A stretch of 64,000 nt of DNA from Glycomyces niveus (GTDB lineage Bacteria > Actinomycetota > Actinomycetes > Mycobacteriales > Micromonosporaceae). Position 1 is the first letter of the stretch; each line of letters starts with the position of its first letter. The stretch is from contig NZ_JAGFNP010000008.1 of assembly GCF_017592475.1 (NCBI RefSeq), positions 1 through 64,000 of the forward strand, in the 5' to 3' direction. Positions 55,109 to 63,976 of the stretch are shown piece after piece. The position numbers and the translations under genes are program-made. The notes below the pieces were generated by a model. The model searched no databases. It was not told the origin of the DNA and worked only from the letters and a program-made list of their open reading frames with translations.

Positions 55109-56529
55109 GCTGCACCTCTGAGGATGAAGGTGGCGTTCGTGTCGAAGGCGTGTTCCCAGGTGGCCATGTAGGGGCGCGGGGATGGGCGCCTGGTGGCGCT
55201 GTTGCGGACGGCTCGGGCGAGGTCGTGCTCGGTGCGGGTCTGGCGGGCGGCGATGACCTTGCGGGCGGCACGGGCACCGCCCACGGCGGCGGCGATCGCC
55301 GCACCGGGCCGGTGCGAGGCCTCCGCCTCGACCGGTTGCGGCCCCGCAGCCGGTGTTGCTCGGTCGCGGAAGCCGTTGGCGGGCTGGACCTCCTCCGCTC
55401 GTACAGCCTCGCGCTCGCTTTCGCGCGAGCCGGGACCGGATTGTGCCGGGATCGGATGCGCTGCATGCGGTTCGGGTTGGCGCTGGTGCTGGTTGAGTGG
55501 TGCGGGCATGGTGACGAGACCGCAGGTGAGGACCCATGCGAGCCAGTGGAGGACCCAGGCGGCGCGTTCGCGGAGGTAGGGCTTTTGGGGGGCGAAGTGG
55601 GCGGCTCGGAGTCCGGCGGAGTTGGCGATGAAGCGGTCGAAGGCGTCTTCGCGGAGCTTTGAGAAGCGGTGGGCTGGTGGGTCGTCGGGTTCGGTGTCGT
55701 GGTTGGTCGGGGTGTCGCAGGCGCCGCTGATCCAGCCGCGATCGCCAACAGCGCGGGAGCTGCCCGTGCCGCGCGGGTTTTCGCCTTCGGGCCAGAACCG
55801 AGGGCGGGGCGAATCGTCGTTGGGTTCCTCGGGTTCGGACGGGACCGGGCGGCCGCGCGAGCCCCACGGCGGCGGCCGGTCGGCGCCGCCGCGACGACCT
55901 TCGGAGTCGCCTCGGTGGTCGTCGCCGCCGCGGCCGCTGGGGCGGTCTCGGTGGTCGTGGTCGCTTTGCCGGTCGGAGCGGGCACGGGACGGTGCTGGTT
56001 CGGGCCAGTCGGCGGTGCCGGGGAACCAGGCGTCCTCTGGTGGCACCCAGCTCTCCGCAGGGAGGGGGTCGGGGGTTTCGTCGCGGCGGTGGCGGCCGGT
56101 GCGTTCGTCCTTGTACCAGCCCGGGGACCCGTACGGGCCGGGGTCGAACGGGTCGTAGGGGCGGTTGGCGTCGATGATCCAGGTGTCGCCCACCTTGTGG
56201 CGCAAGTGCATCGGCTCGTAGCGGGGGCTGCGCGGGTCGGAGTCGGGGGCTTCGAGGTCGCAGCAGTCGGGGTTGTGCTGGTACCGGTACGCGCCGGGGC
56301 ACATCGGGTCCGGTTCGCCGTCGGCCAGGAAGAGCCGTCGTCCGGCCCAGTCGTAGTAGCCGTCGCCTTCACCTTGCCCGGTGATCTCGCGCAGCGGCGC
56401 GCCGGGGCCGAGGTGATCGTGCCGGTAGAAGGCCTGCTGAACGAGCACGCGCATGCGTGCTTGGTTCACGGTCGTCGCGAGTTGATGAGTTGCGCTGCGC
56501 CTGTTTTGGCGTAGGGTGGACTCTGCCAT
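55105..56529 (-). CDS. Large unknown protein, first gene of an accessory two-gene unit
   Basis: This 474-residue protein has an N-terminal globular part (1-150: MAESTLRQNRRSATHQLA…, GDGYYDWAGRRLFLADGEPDPMCPG, NPDCCDLE), with WIIDANRPYDPFDPGPYGSPGWYKDERTG. A Pro/Arg/Asp-rich, probably disordered middle (150-260) and a C-terminal part ending ATWEHAFDTNATFILRGAA follow. Three or four cysteines in the first part may bind metal. No family recognised. ATG 56529 follows GGAAGG. Coupled to the next gene (ATGA). Base composition suggests transfer. Confidence 0.6.
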   Translation of the reverse strand: MAESTLRQNRRSATHQLATTVNQARMRVLVQQAFYRHDHLGPGAPLREITGQGEGDGYYDWAGRRLFLADGEPDPMCPGAYRYQHNPDCCDLEAPDSDPRSPRYEPMHLRHKVGDTWIIDANRPYDPFDPGPYGSPGWYKDERTGRHRRDETPDPLPAESWVPPEDAWFPGTADWPEPAPSRARSDRQSDHDHRDRPSGRGGDDHRGDSEGRRGGADRPPPWGSRGRPVPSEPEEPNDDSPRPRFWPEGENPRGTGSSRAVGDRGWISGACDTPTNHDTEPDDPPAHRFSKLREDAFDRFIANSAGLRAAHFAPQKPYLRERAAWVLHWLAWVLTCGLVTMPAPLNQHQRQPEPHAAHPIPAQSGPGSRESEREAVRAEEVQPANGFRDRATPAAGPQPVEAEASHRPGAAIAAAVGGARAARKVIAARQTRTEHDLARAVRNSATRRPSPRPYMATWEHAFDTNATFILRGAA

Positions 56530-56887
56530 GGGAGGCTCGCCTTCCTTGGTTGGAAGGTGGGCCGCCAACGTGTTTTGCGGCAAGGAGGCGGCCCACCGGT
56601 CATATTCAGTTGGGTTTCTCGATCCGCGCACTGCGCGGTTTTTCGAGATTGACACAGCACCCAGACCCGGTCAAGCGCGACACGCCGTCATGTACGAAAG
56701 CGTCTAGACGCGTTCGAATTCCCGTCCCGCTCCACTTTCGAATCCCTTGTGCTGCAACGCGAACCTCCAATCTGTGCCTTCTGTGGGGACCGTCACTGCG
56801 TGAACCTGTCAGGGATTGCGCCCCCGCTCGGTTCAGCTCGTGAATCCGCGCGAACCGAAGCGCGGCCACACGGTTAGGTGCACGATC
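56530..56887. other. Gap between divergent genes, with a tRNA-3'-end-like stretch
   Basis: No supported ORF. A stretch near 56710-56737 (TTCGAATTCCCGTCCCGCTCCA) resembles the 3' end of a tRNA-Gly but lacks a cloverleaf. The rest is less GC-rich than the surrounding DNA. Confidence 0.4.
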
Positions 56888-57739
56888 ATGCAGCACAAGG
56901 TCTGGTTCATCACCGGTTCGTCCCGCGGTCTCGGCCGGGAGTTCGCCACGGCCGCACTGGAGCGCGGTGACAAGGTCGCCGCCACCGCCCGCACCATCGA
57001 CAGCTTCGACGGCCTGGCCGAGAAGTACGGCGACGCGGTGCTGCCGCTCGCGATGGACGTCACCGACAAGGCCGCGGTCGCCGCGGCAGTCGAAGCGGCC
57101 GTCGCGCACTTCGGCCGGATCGACGTGGTGGTCAACAACGCCGGATACGCACAGGTCGGCGCGATCGAGGAACTGTCCGAACAGGAGCTCAGGGACCAGA
57201 TGGAGGCCAACGTCTTCGGGGCGGTCTGGGTCATCCAGGCAGTCCTGCCGCACCTCCGCGAGCAGGGGTCGGGCCACATCGTCCAGCTCTCCTCGGCGGC
57301 GGGTCTCATCGCGATGCCGCTCGGCGGTGCCTACCACGCGTCCAAGTGGGCGCTCGAAGGGTTGAACGAGGCGCTCGCGGCGGAGGTCGCCGCGTTCGGG
57401 ATCAAGGTGACCATCGTCGAGCCCGGCGGGTTCGCCACCAGGCAGGGCAAGAATCCCGACCCGCTCGACAACGGCCACATGGCGACCCCGCACCCGGCGT
57501 ATGTCCCCTTGCGCGCCAAGCTCGCCGAGGCCGTCAAAGGCCAGCCCGCCGGCGACCCGGCCGCCTCTGCGCAAGCCATGCTCAAGCTCGTCGACCTCGA
57601 GCGGCCGCCGCTGCGCGTCCTGTGGGGCCTGGGCTTCTACCCGATGCTTCAGAAGGCTTACGCCGACAGGCTCCAGAACTGGGCGGACTGGCAGGAGCTT
57701 TCGCTTGAAGCCCAAGGGCAACTGACCGTCTCGGAGTGA
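56888..57739 (+). CDS. Short-chain dehydrogenase/reductase
   Basis: This 283-residue classical SDR has the NAD(P) motif TGSSRGLGREF, NNAGYAQVG, and the catalytic Ser-Tyr-Lys in SSAAGLIAMPLGGAYHASKWAL. It has an extended C-terminus (~residues 200-283) common in oxidoreductases of this subgroup. Substrate unknown. ATG 56888 is chosen as the start of homology. A strong terminator follows. Confidence 0.93.
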   Translation: MQHKVWFITGSSRGLGREFATAALERGDKVAATARTIDSFDGLAEKYGDAVLPLAMDVTDKAAVAAAVEAAVAHFGRIDVVVNNAGYAQVGAIEELSEQELRDQMEANVFGAVWVIQAVLPHLREQGSGHIVQLSSAAGLIAMPLGGAYHASKWALEGLNEALAAEVAAFGIKVTIVEPGGFATRQGKNPDPLDNGHMATPHPAYVPLRAKLAEAVKGQPAGDPAASAQAMLKLVDLERPPLRVLWGLGFYPMLQKAYADRLQNWADWQELSLEAQGQLTVSE

Positions 57740-57744
57740 ACGGG

Positions 57745-57779
57745 GCTGCCCGCAGACGGCCGAGCCGTCTGCGGGCAGC
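57745..57779 (+). terminator. Terminator of the SDR gene
   Basis: A 16-bp perfect stem (57745-57760 with 57764-57779) with a 3-base CGA loop, 6 bases after the stop. Confidence 0.85.
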
Positions 57780-57833
57780 GCTGTCTCCGAACGTGTCGTT
57801 ACGCCGCAAATCGCCCAGTAGTCCATAGGGTTT

Positions 57834-57864
57834 CGAGTGAGCACGCCGCCGCCTCATTCACTCG
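57834..57864. promoter_or_regulatory. Inverted repeat before the WXG100-like gene
   Basis: CGAGTGA (57834-57840) and TCACTCG (57858-57864) form an inverted repeat with a 17-base spacer directly before the ATG. TAGGGT (57826-57831) may be the -10, giving a leader of about 27 bases. Confidence 0.4.
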
Positions 57865-59130
57865 ATGGGACTTGCCTTGAGCGACACCGACCTTCACGGT
57901 TCCGACATCACCCGGTATGAGGAGGTCGAGGCGGAGGAGTCGGGATCGCAGTGGACCGACGTGCCGTTCGTCAGCCGCTACACCGCCACCGCTGAGGCGG
58001 TGAGGAACGCCGGAAGCGAAAGCGCCCCGACCACCGGGATGACCATCGCGGGTGAGATCCAGGGCCTCGGTTCGGATGTGATGGGCGTGCTCACCGACCC
58101 GATCGGCACCCTGGTCAGCGCCGGGATCACGATCATCCTCGACCTCGTGCAGCCGCTCGACGAACTGCTCATGATGGTTTCCGGCGACGCCGCCGAGATG
58201 CAGCGGCAGATCGACGTCCTCGGCCAGGTCGAAGCCGCGCTCGGCGCACTCGACGGCGAGATCGCGAACGCCGCCGACGCCAACGTCACCACCTGGGACG
58301 GCGAAGCCGCCGCCGCGGCCGGGAATGCCATCGGCGGACTCGCGGCGACCGCCGGTGCGATGGGCGAGCGCGCCAAGGATATCGCCGCTCTTCTCGACTG
58401 GGCGCGGATGCTCGCCGAGACCATCTACGAGGTCATCAAGGCGGTCCTGACCGAACTCGTCTCCTGGGCGGTCACGCGCGGGGTCGTCGCTCTCGCGACG
58501 AGCGTGGCCACCGTCGGCGCGTCGGTGGTCGCGTTCGTCATGGACGCCGTGGTCACCGCGTCGCGGATGCTCCTCAAAGCCACCAGGAAGTTCCAGTTCG
58601 CGCAGCAGATCTTCATGAAGCTGCTCAAGTTCCTCCGCGCGAACCCGGTCGTCGACCGCGCCGCCGGGGAGTACCGGCTCTGGAAGGAGCTGCTGAGCGT
58701 CGCGGGGACTGCGGTCGTCGATTCGGCGAAGGGCGCGGCCACTGATATCTATGGCCACGTGTCGGATGCGCTCAGCGGGGAGGCTCCTTCGCTGACCACT
58801 ATGGTCGGTGACGTCGCTCGCTGGCAGGTCGATCCTGGCGAACTGGAGTCCGCCGCTGGAGCGCTCGACGACCTCGCGCCCAACGCCGAGGCGATCGCGT
58901 CGGTCGCCGCCGAAGCCGGCGCGGCCGAGATGACCTGGGGTCTGCCCGGCCTGTTCTTCGCCGAGGCCTACACCGAAGGCTGCGCGGAGCTGTCGAATCT
59001 CACCGGCCTCCTCGGCTCGGCCATCGGGCACCACGCCGAGGGCCTGCGCCAATGCGCCGCGTCCTACAGCCAGGCCGACGCCGACATCGCCGCCGAGTTC
59101 GAAAGGCTCGCGACCGACATCGACGCATGA
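57865..59130 (+). CDS. WXG100-like secreted-scaffold protein (type VII secretion-associated)
   Basis: This 421-residue protein has a WXG-type domain around TTWDGEAAAAAGNAIGGLA (~residues 145-160). A hydrophobic, helical middle (VSWAVTRGVVALATSVATVG, ~190-225) follows. A second WXG-like domain lies at the C-terminus (VARWQVDPGELESAAGALDD and MTWGLPGLFFAEAYTEG, ~310-421). Such two-domain helical scaffolds carry type VII-secreted toxins or substrates. It lacks an obvious toxin domain. The next gene starts by ATGA overlap, suggesting a substrate-partner pair; that partner is broken. No type VII machinery is in the window. Confidence 0.6.
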   Translation: MGLALSDTDLHGSDITRYEEVEAEESGSQWTDVPFVSRYTATAEAVRNAGSESAPTTGMTIAGEIQGLGSDVMGVLTDPIGTLVSAGITIILDLVQPLDELLMMVSGDAAEMQRQIDVLGQVEAALGALDGEIANAADANVTTWDGEAAAAAGNAIGGLAATAGAMGERAKDIAALLDWARMLAETIYEVIKAVLTELVSWAVTRGVVALATSVATVGASVVAFVMDAVVTASRMLLKATRKFQFAQQIFMKLLKFLRANPVVDRAAGEYRLWKELLSVAGTAVVDSAKGAATDIYGHVSDALSGEAPSLTTMVGDVARWQVDPGELESAAGALDDLAPNAEAIASVAAEAGAAEMTWGLPGLFFAEAYTEGCAELSNLTGLLGSAIGHHAEGLRQCAASYSQADADIAAEFERLATDIDA

Positions 59131-59660
59131 TCGGCGCGTTCCTCGAACCGGTTGCTGCGGAACGCATTCGAGCACGAGATCGCACCGATGGGTTACCTTG
59201 CTGAGCGGCCGCAACCGCGTCGGGAGACCGGCTCTTCACCTGGGCTATCGAGCCCGACGATCTCGATGCCCTCTCGGCAGCGCAGGGAGCGCGGCCCCTG
59301 AGCGGCGATGGTGACACCGGGCAGTGGCGTCTGCTCGGCGAGGTCGAACCGGAGCGGCCGTTCTTCATCGAATACGACATCGCTCGCGCGGACCGGCTCG
59401 CAGGATGGCGACGCTTCTACGACCAGGCGGCGCACGAGTGCGCGCCTGGCCAGGTGACGTATCTGGAGGTAGGCGGTGACGAGTCCGCCCTGCGCCAGTG
59501 GGTGGGCCCGATCGATGTACCCCTGCGCTTCATCGGCGGCGAACCGCGCCTCGCGGCAGTCGGGATCGCCACAGTCCGAGGTGAGGTCGTACTGCGCTTA
59601 CGTCCAAACCGGTTGGAAGCGATCCGGCAACGCCTCGGGACGGCTCAGTGCCAGTTCGCC
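59127..59660 (+). pseudogene. Stop-interrupted partner of the WXG100-like gene
   Basis: From ATG 59127 (ATGA overlap with the previous gene) the frame reads MIGAFLEPVAAERIRARDRT, then DGLPC and TGA at 59202-59204. It then stays open for over 220 codons with protein-like sequence (DRLFTWAIEPDDLDAL…VEPERPFFIEYDIARADRLAGWRRFYDQAAHECAPG). No ATG or GTG in the same frame occurs for about 80 codons after the TGA. The natural 3' end also seems missing, because the frame continues into the antisense of the ECF gene. This fits a decayed immunity or chaperone-like partner. Confidence 0.55.
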
Positions 59661-60448
59661 TTGCGCGCGGCCCTGCGCATCACGCGCAGCAGCAGCGGTC
59701 CGGTGAGCAGCACGAGTGCCACCGTGGTGATCGCGCGCCCGATGTCCCAGCCCAGCGAGGTCGCCAGTGAGTACGCGAGCAGCCGCGACAGGTTCTCGCT
59801 GAGGCCGCCGCCCGGCACGTACGCGAGGTTCCCGCCCGTGATCGCGAAGGGCCAGAACGACAAGTTGAGCAGCACCCCGTAGAGCAGCGACGAGAACGCG
59901 CCATAGACCGCGAGGACCGCCAGCTCGGTCACCCTGCCCGCCTTGGTGTCCGGGGTCCGCGGGAGCAGGCCCGCGCCCAGCGCCACGAATGCCGCCGCGA
60001 ACATCTGGTACGGCAGCCACGGCCCCACACCGCCCGTGAGCAGCGCCGACGCGAACAATCCCGTGCAGCCCAGGATGAACCCGAACCCGGGCCCGAACAC
60101 CCTGCCGCCCAAGATGAGCAGGAAGAACACCGTCTCGACCCCGGCCGCGCCCGCGCCGAACGGGCGCACCGCGGCGACCACCGCCGAGAGCACGCCGAGC
60201 ATCGCGACCGCGCGGGCGTCGAGGCCGCCGTCCGTCAACTGCATCAGGACCACCGCCGTGACCAGCGGGAGGAGCAGCGCGAACATCCAAGGGCCCGAGG
60301 TCGTCTCGGTGAGCGCGCCGCCCGGCACCGCCAGCAGCGGCCACGACATCGCGACCAGGCCGAACCCGGCCGCGAGCGCGAGCGACAGCACCGCCTTCCA
60401 CCGCACGGGCGGGCGCGGAGCGGCGCCGTGAACCTCAGTCGTCGGCAT
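59645..60448 (-). CDS. ECF transporter S component (substrate-specific membrane protein)
   Basis: This 267-residue membrane protein has about six to seven helices and the S-component pattern ILGGRVFGPGFGFILGCTGLFASALLTGGVGPWLPYQMFAAAFVALGAG, GAFSSLLYGVLLNLSFWPF, LGWDIGRA. S components bind a vitamin or metal; the substrate here may be cobalamin, cobalt or a related molecule (inference from the neighbours). It overlaps the ATPase gene by 14 bases. Confidence 0.85.
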   Translation of the reverse strand: MPTTEVHGAAPRPPVRWKAVLSLALAAGFGLVAMSWPLLAVPGGALTETTSGPWMFALLLPLVTAVVLMQLTDGGLDARAVAMLGVLSAVVAAVRPFGAGAAGVETVFFLLILGGRVFGPGFGFILGCTGLFASALLTGGVGPWLPYQMFAAAFVALGAGLLPRTPDTKAGRVTELAVLAVYGAFSSLLYGVLLNLSFWPFAITGGNLAYVPGGGLSENLSRLLAYSLATSLGWDIGRAITTVALVLLTGPLLLRVMRRAARKANWH

Positions 60449-62057
60449 CGCCGGTCCCCAGCGCCGCCGCGACCTCGGCGACCGTGAGCCATCCCGGCAG
60501 GACCTTCTCGACCTGCGGGGCGAACATCGGGGAGGCCGCGACGATCTGCCTGGCCGGGCCGTCCGCGACCACCTCGCCGTCGGAGAGGACCACGACGCGG
60601 CTGGCGAACTCGGCGCAGAACTCGACGTCATGGGTGGAGACGACCACGCAGTGCCCGGCCTCGGCGAGGCGGCCGAGGCGGGTCGCGAGGGCGGCCTTGC
60701 CCGGGTAGTCGAGGCCGCGCGTCGGCTCGTCCAGGAGCAGCAGTGGCGGTGCGGCCGTGAGGGTGACGGCCAGGGCGAGGGCGAGGCGCTGTCCTTCGGA
60801 GAGGTCGCGGGGGTGGGCGGTCTCGTCGACCCCGTCGACGAGGTCGTCGAGGATCTTCGCGCAGGTGCCGGCCGGGACGCGGCCGTCGCGGTCGGCACCC
60901 GCGCACTCGGCGGCGACGGTCTCGGCGTAGAGGAGGTCGGCGGGTTCGGCGGGGACGAGCCCGGCGAGGGTGCGGCGCTCGGCGGGCTTGCGGGCGGCGG
61001 GGTCGTCGCCGCCGATCGTGACGGTGCCGCCCGAGCGGGTCCCGGTGCCCTGCAGGGCCCACAGGAGGCTCGACTTGCCGGAGCCGTTGCGGCCCATGAG
61101 GGCGATGCGTTCGCAGCGGGCGGCGACGAGGTCGACGCCGTTGACCGCGCGCACGCCGCCGGGGTAGTCGACGGTGACCGCGCGGGCTTCGAGGAGCGGC
61201 GGCCCGACCGGGGCCTCGGCGGTCGCCGTGGGCGTGTGCAGGTCGGTGAGGGTGCTCCGGAGTGCGGTCGCGTGCCTGCGGGCTTCGCGGATGGTCACGG
61301 GCGGGCCGGGCCATCCGGCGAGGCGGCCGAGCTCCACGACCGGCGGGGCGATCGGAGAGGCGGCGAGGATGGCGCCGACCGGGCCGGCGGTCACCTTGCC
61401 GCCGTTGAGGAGGAGCGCGGAGTCGGCGTACTGGGCGACGCGTTCGAGGCGGTGCTCGGCGAGGAGCACCGTCACGCCGAGGTCGTGGACGAGGCGGTGG
61501 AGCGTGGAGAGGACCTCGTCGGCGGCGGTCGGGTCGAGGGCGGAGGTCGGCTCGTCGAGGACGAGCGCCGAAGGGCCGGCGACGAGGGCCGCGCCGATCG
61601 CGACCCGTTGGCGCTGACCGGAGGAGAGGGCGGCGAGGTCGCGGTCACGCACGTCGGCGAGGCCCAGGAGGTCCACGATCTCGGTCACGCGCTTGCGCAT
61701 CGCGGCGGGCGCGACGCCGAGCTGCTCGGCGGTGTAGGCGAGTTCGCGTTCGACCTCGTCGGTCACGAAGCCCGCCAACGGGTCCTGGCCGACATACCCG
61801 ACCAGGTCGGCCAGGTCGGCGGGGGTCGAGCCGCGCACGTCGCGCCCGGCCACGGTGATCCGGCCGCTCATGGTGCCGCCGGTGAAGTTCGGGACGAGGC
61901 CGTTGACCGCCTTGAGGAGCGTCGACTTGCCCGCGCCGGTGGGGCCGACCAGCAGGCAGAACTCGCCTTCAGGGAGGTCGAAGGAGACGTCGTCGAGGAC
62001 GGGCGTCCCCGCGTAGGCGAAGGTGACGCGGTCGAAGGCGATCCCGCCGGGGGTCAT
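60435..62057 (-). CDS. ECF transporter fused ATPase (two ABC domains)
   Basis: This 540-residue ATPase has two ABC domains in one chain. The first Walker A is VGPTGAGKSTLLKAVNG (~residue 37) with signature LSSGQRQRVAIG; the second is LMGRNGSGKSSLLWALQG (~315) with signature LSEGQRLALALA. Both have DEPTSALDP- or DEPTRGLDY-type Walker B segments. It powers the T and S components. It starts by ATGA overlap with the T gene. Confidence 0.95.
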   Translation of the reverse strand: MTPGGIAFDRVTFAYAGTPVLDDVSFDLPEGEFCLLVGPTGAGKSTLLKAVNGLVPNFTGGTMSGRITVAGRDVRGSTPADLADLVGYVGQDPLAGFVTDEVERELAYTAEQLGVAPAAMRKRVTEIVDLLGLADVRDRDLAALSSGQRQRVAIGAALVAGPSALVLDEPTSALDPTAADEVLSTLHRLVHDLGVTVLLAEHRLERVAQYADSALLLNGGKVTAGPVGAILAASPIAPPVVELGRLAGWPGPPVTIREARRHATALRSTLTDLHTPTATAEAPVGPPLLEARAVTVDYPGGVRAVNGVDLVAARCERIALMGRNGSGKSSLLWALQGTGTRSGGTVTIGGDDPAARKPAERRTLAGLVPAEPADLLYAETVAAECAGADRDGRVPAGTCAKILDDLVDGVDETAHPRDLSEGQRLALALAVTLTAAPPLLLLDEPTRGLDYPGKAALATRLGRLAEAGHCVVVSTHDVEFCAEFASRVVVLSDGEVVADGPARQIVAASPMFAPQVEKVLPGWLTVAEVAAALGTGDADD

Positions 62058-63172
62058 GGTGTTCCTCCTCTTGCGGACGGCACGAGCAGCGCGGGCGCGG
62101 TGGCGAGGAGGATGCCGCCCGCGGCCCACATCGGCAGGTCGGGCATCGCGAGCGGGTTCGTGGCGGGCCACAGAGCCGAAGGCTCGTAGATGCCGCTGAG
62201 GACGGTCCCTGCGACGGCGGCGGCGCCGGAGGCGACGACCGCCCAGTCGCGCGCGCCGAACCGGTCGGGCCGGTAGCGGGTGTGCGGGACCCGCTTGGAG
62301 GCGAACGCGATCCCGAAGACCGCGACCGCGGCGCTGACGGCTACGGCGGTCCAGGCGAGGGGTGCGGGTGTGGTCGTGCCCAGCAGCGCATAGGCACCCG
62401 CACACAACCCGAGAAGTCCGATGAGGAGTGATGCGGAGGTGGCGCGGCGGGCCGGCGCGGGGATGCCCGTGGCGCGGCCGTAGCCGCGCGAGGCCATGGC
62501 GGCGGCGAGCGCGAGCGACCGGTCGAGGGCGTCGTGCAGGACCGGCGAGACGATCGTGCGCATGAGGTTTGCGGGGCTCCGGCTCGTGTTGCCGCGCAAC
62601 GCCCTTGCGCGGCGGACCCTGCCGACGCTGGCGACGAGCTGGGGCGCGACGGACAGGGCGACGACGACCGCGACGCTCACTTCGTACAGGGCCGCGGGGA
62701 CCGAGCGGAGGAGGCGTCGGGGGCTCGCGAGGGCGTTGGCGGCGCCGACGCAGACGAGGAGGGTGGCGAGGCGCAGGCCGTCGTAGAGCGCGGCGAGGGC
62801 GCCTTCGGCGGTGACGTTCCCGCCGAGTCGGAAGCCCGCGGCCCATTCGGGGAGGGTCACGGAGGGGAGGGTGAAGAGGACGGTGGGGCCGTCGGAGCCG
62901 CCGAAGACGATGTAGAACGCCATCCGGACCGCGATGGCGCTGAGCCCGATGGCGAGGAAGACCCGGTAGGCGCCGGACCAGGGCTCGCTGCCGCGGCACC
63001 AGGTGACGACGAGGCCGGCGACGGCGACGATGAGCAGGAGCAGCCACGGGTTCGCGGTGCGCCCGGCGGCGGTGGCGAGGAGCAGCGCCCACGCCCACCA
63101 TGCGACTGGGTGCGCGGTGTGCCGGGCGGCGGTCTGCATCGTGGGGCGGGCCGTGGAGGTGCGGGTGCTCAT
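62054..63172 (-). CDS. ECF transporter T component (CbiQ-like)
   Basis: This 372-residue membrane protein has five or more helices and the coupling motifs VRRARALRG and AAMASRGYGRA, which match the Ala-Arg-Gly motifs of CbiQ/EcfT proteins. It is longer than EcfT alone because of an extra C-terminal membrane part (~270-365). It overlaps the ATPase start as ATGA. Together with the S and A genes it forms an ECF importer. Confidence 0.9.
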   Translation of the reverse strand: MSTRTSTARPTMQTAARHTAHPVAWWAWALLLATAAGRTANPWLLLLIVAVAGLVVTWCRGSEPWSGAYRVFLAIGLSAIAVRMAFYIVFGGSDGPTVLFTLPSVTLPEWAAGFRLGGNVTAEGALAALYDGLRLATLLVCVGAANALASPRRLLRSVPAALYEVSVAVVVALSVAPQLVASVGRVRRARALRGNTSRSPANLMRTIVSPVLHDALDRSLALAAAMASRGYGRATGIPAPARRATSASLLIGLLGLCAGAYALLGTTTPAPLAWTAVAVSAAVAVFGIAFASKRVPHTRYRPDRFGARDWAVVASGAAAVAGTVLSGIYEPSALWPATNPLAMPDLPMWAAGGILLATAPALLVPSARGGTP

Positions 63173-63257
63173 GCGCGCCGCCGGTTCGCGGCGCGGGCGG
63201 TGCATGGAGCCGCAGGGCGGGCGGTCCGGGCAGCGGTCGGGGACATGTCAGTCCTGA

Positions 63258-63902
63258 TCACGCGTGCCTGTTGCGGCGCGCGCGCCAGATCACGAGGGCG
63301 ACGATGACGGCGAGCGCGGCGACCGCGATGACCCAGGTGAACGAGGCCTTGTCGGCGGCGTCGGGGCCGAGCCCCTCGGTCGTCTCGGCGGCCTCGCCCG
63401 GGGCGATGGCGGGCGGTTCGGCGCCGTCGCCGAAGACCCAGCCCTCGACATCGCCCGCGCCCGGCTCGGCGTCCGCGCCGCCTACGGGCGAGTACGACCA
63501 CTCGGCGTCGCCGGCGTCGGCGCGCCAGTACGACCAGTACTCCTTCGCGGGAGGCGCTCCCCCGCAGTCGGATTCGGGGAGTTCGTCGATCCGGCACACC
63601 ATCCCGCGGATCGAGGCGACCTCGGTGACGGAGAAACCGGCCCTGACGAGTGCGTCGAGCCCGTTCGCCGGTTCCTCGGCGCACCCGGTCTCGGGTTCGG
63701 AAGCGAGCGCCCCGAAGTCGACCACGACGGTGACATCGAGGCAGCCGTCGTTAGCGGCGGCGGGCGCGGCGGGAAGCACGAAGAGGGCGGTGAGAAGGGC
63801 GGCCGCGAACGCGGCCAGGCGGCGGATCGTCGGTGAGGCGGGTCGCCGCCCCGCGAGGTCGGGTGTGTCGGACCCCGACGCCCCCGAAACCAAGGGTCCC
63901 AT
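63258..63902 (-). CDS. Secreted, membrane-anchored DUF4430-like protein of the ECF operon
   Basis: This 214-residue protein has an N-terminal signal (TIRRLAAFAAALLTALFVLPAAPAAAN, ~residues 25-52). A compact domain with four conserved-looking Cys residues (CLDVTVVVDFGAL, GCAEEPANGLDALV, VCRIDELPESDCGG) and EYWSYWRADAGDAEWSYSPVG follows. A C-terminal transmembrane helix (~190-208) and basic tail close it. DUF4430-type domains are found with cobalamin-related ECF transporters and may bind the substrate outside the cell. ATG 63902 is a best guess. Confidence 0.7.
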   Translation of the reverse strand: MGPLVSGASGSDTPDLAGRRPASPTIRRLAAFAAALLTALFVLPAAPAAANDGCLDVTVVVDFGALASEPETGCAEEPANGLDALVRAGFSVTEVASIRGMVCRIDELPESDCGGAPPAKEYWSYWRADAGDAEWSYSPVGGADAEPGAGDVEGWVFGDGAEPPAIAPGEAAETTEGLGPDAADKASFTWVIAVAALAVIVALVIWRARRNRHA

Positions 63903-63944
63903 CGGGGTACGACACCCGAGCGGGAGCGGGAGGGAAGCGCGCAG

Positions 63945-63976
63945 GCAGCGCCCGCCTTCGCGGCGGGCGCTGCCTG
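63945..63976 (-). terminator. Strong hairpin upstream of the ECF operon
   Basis: AGGCAGCGCCCGCC pairs with GGCGGGCGCTGCCT (~14 bp) around TTCGC. On the minus strand it precedes the ECF operon, so it ends the transcript from beyond the window or forms part of a leader. No vitamin B12 riboswitch can be recognised within the available sequence. Confidence 0.6.

Noticed and set aside
56640-56737. A tRNA-Gly gene
   Set aside because: Only a 3'-end-like stretch is seen; no acceptor 5' strand, D arm or anticodon arm can be folded.
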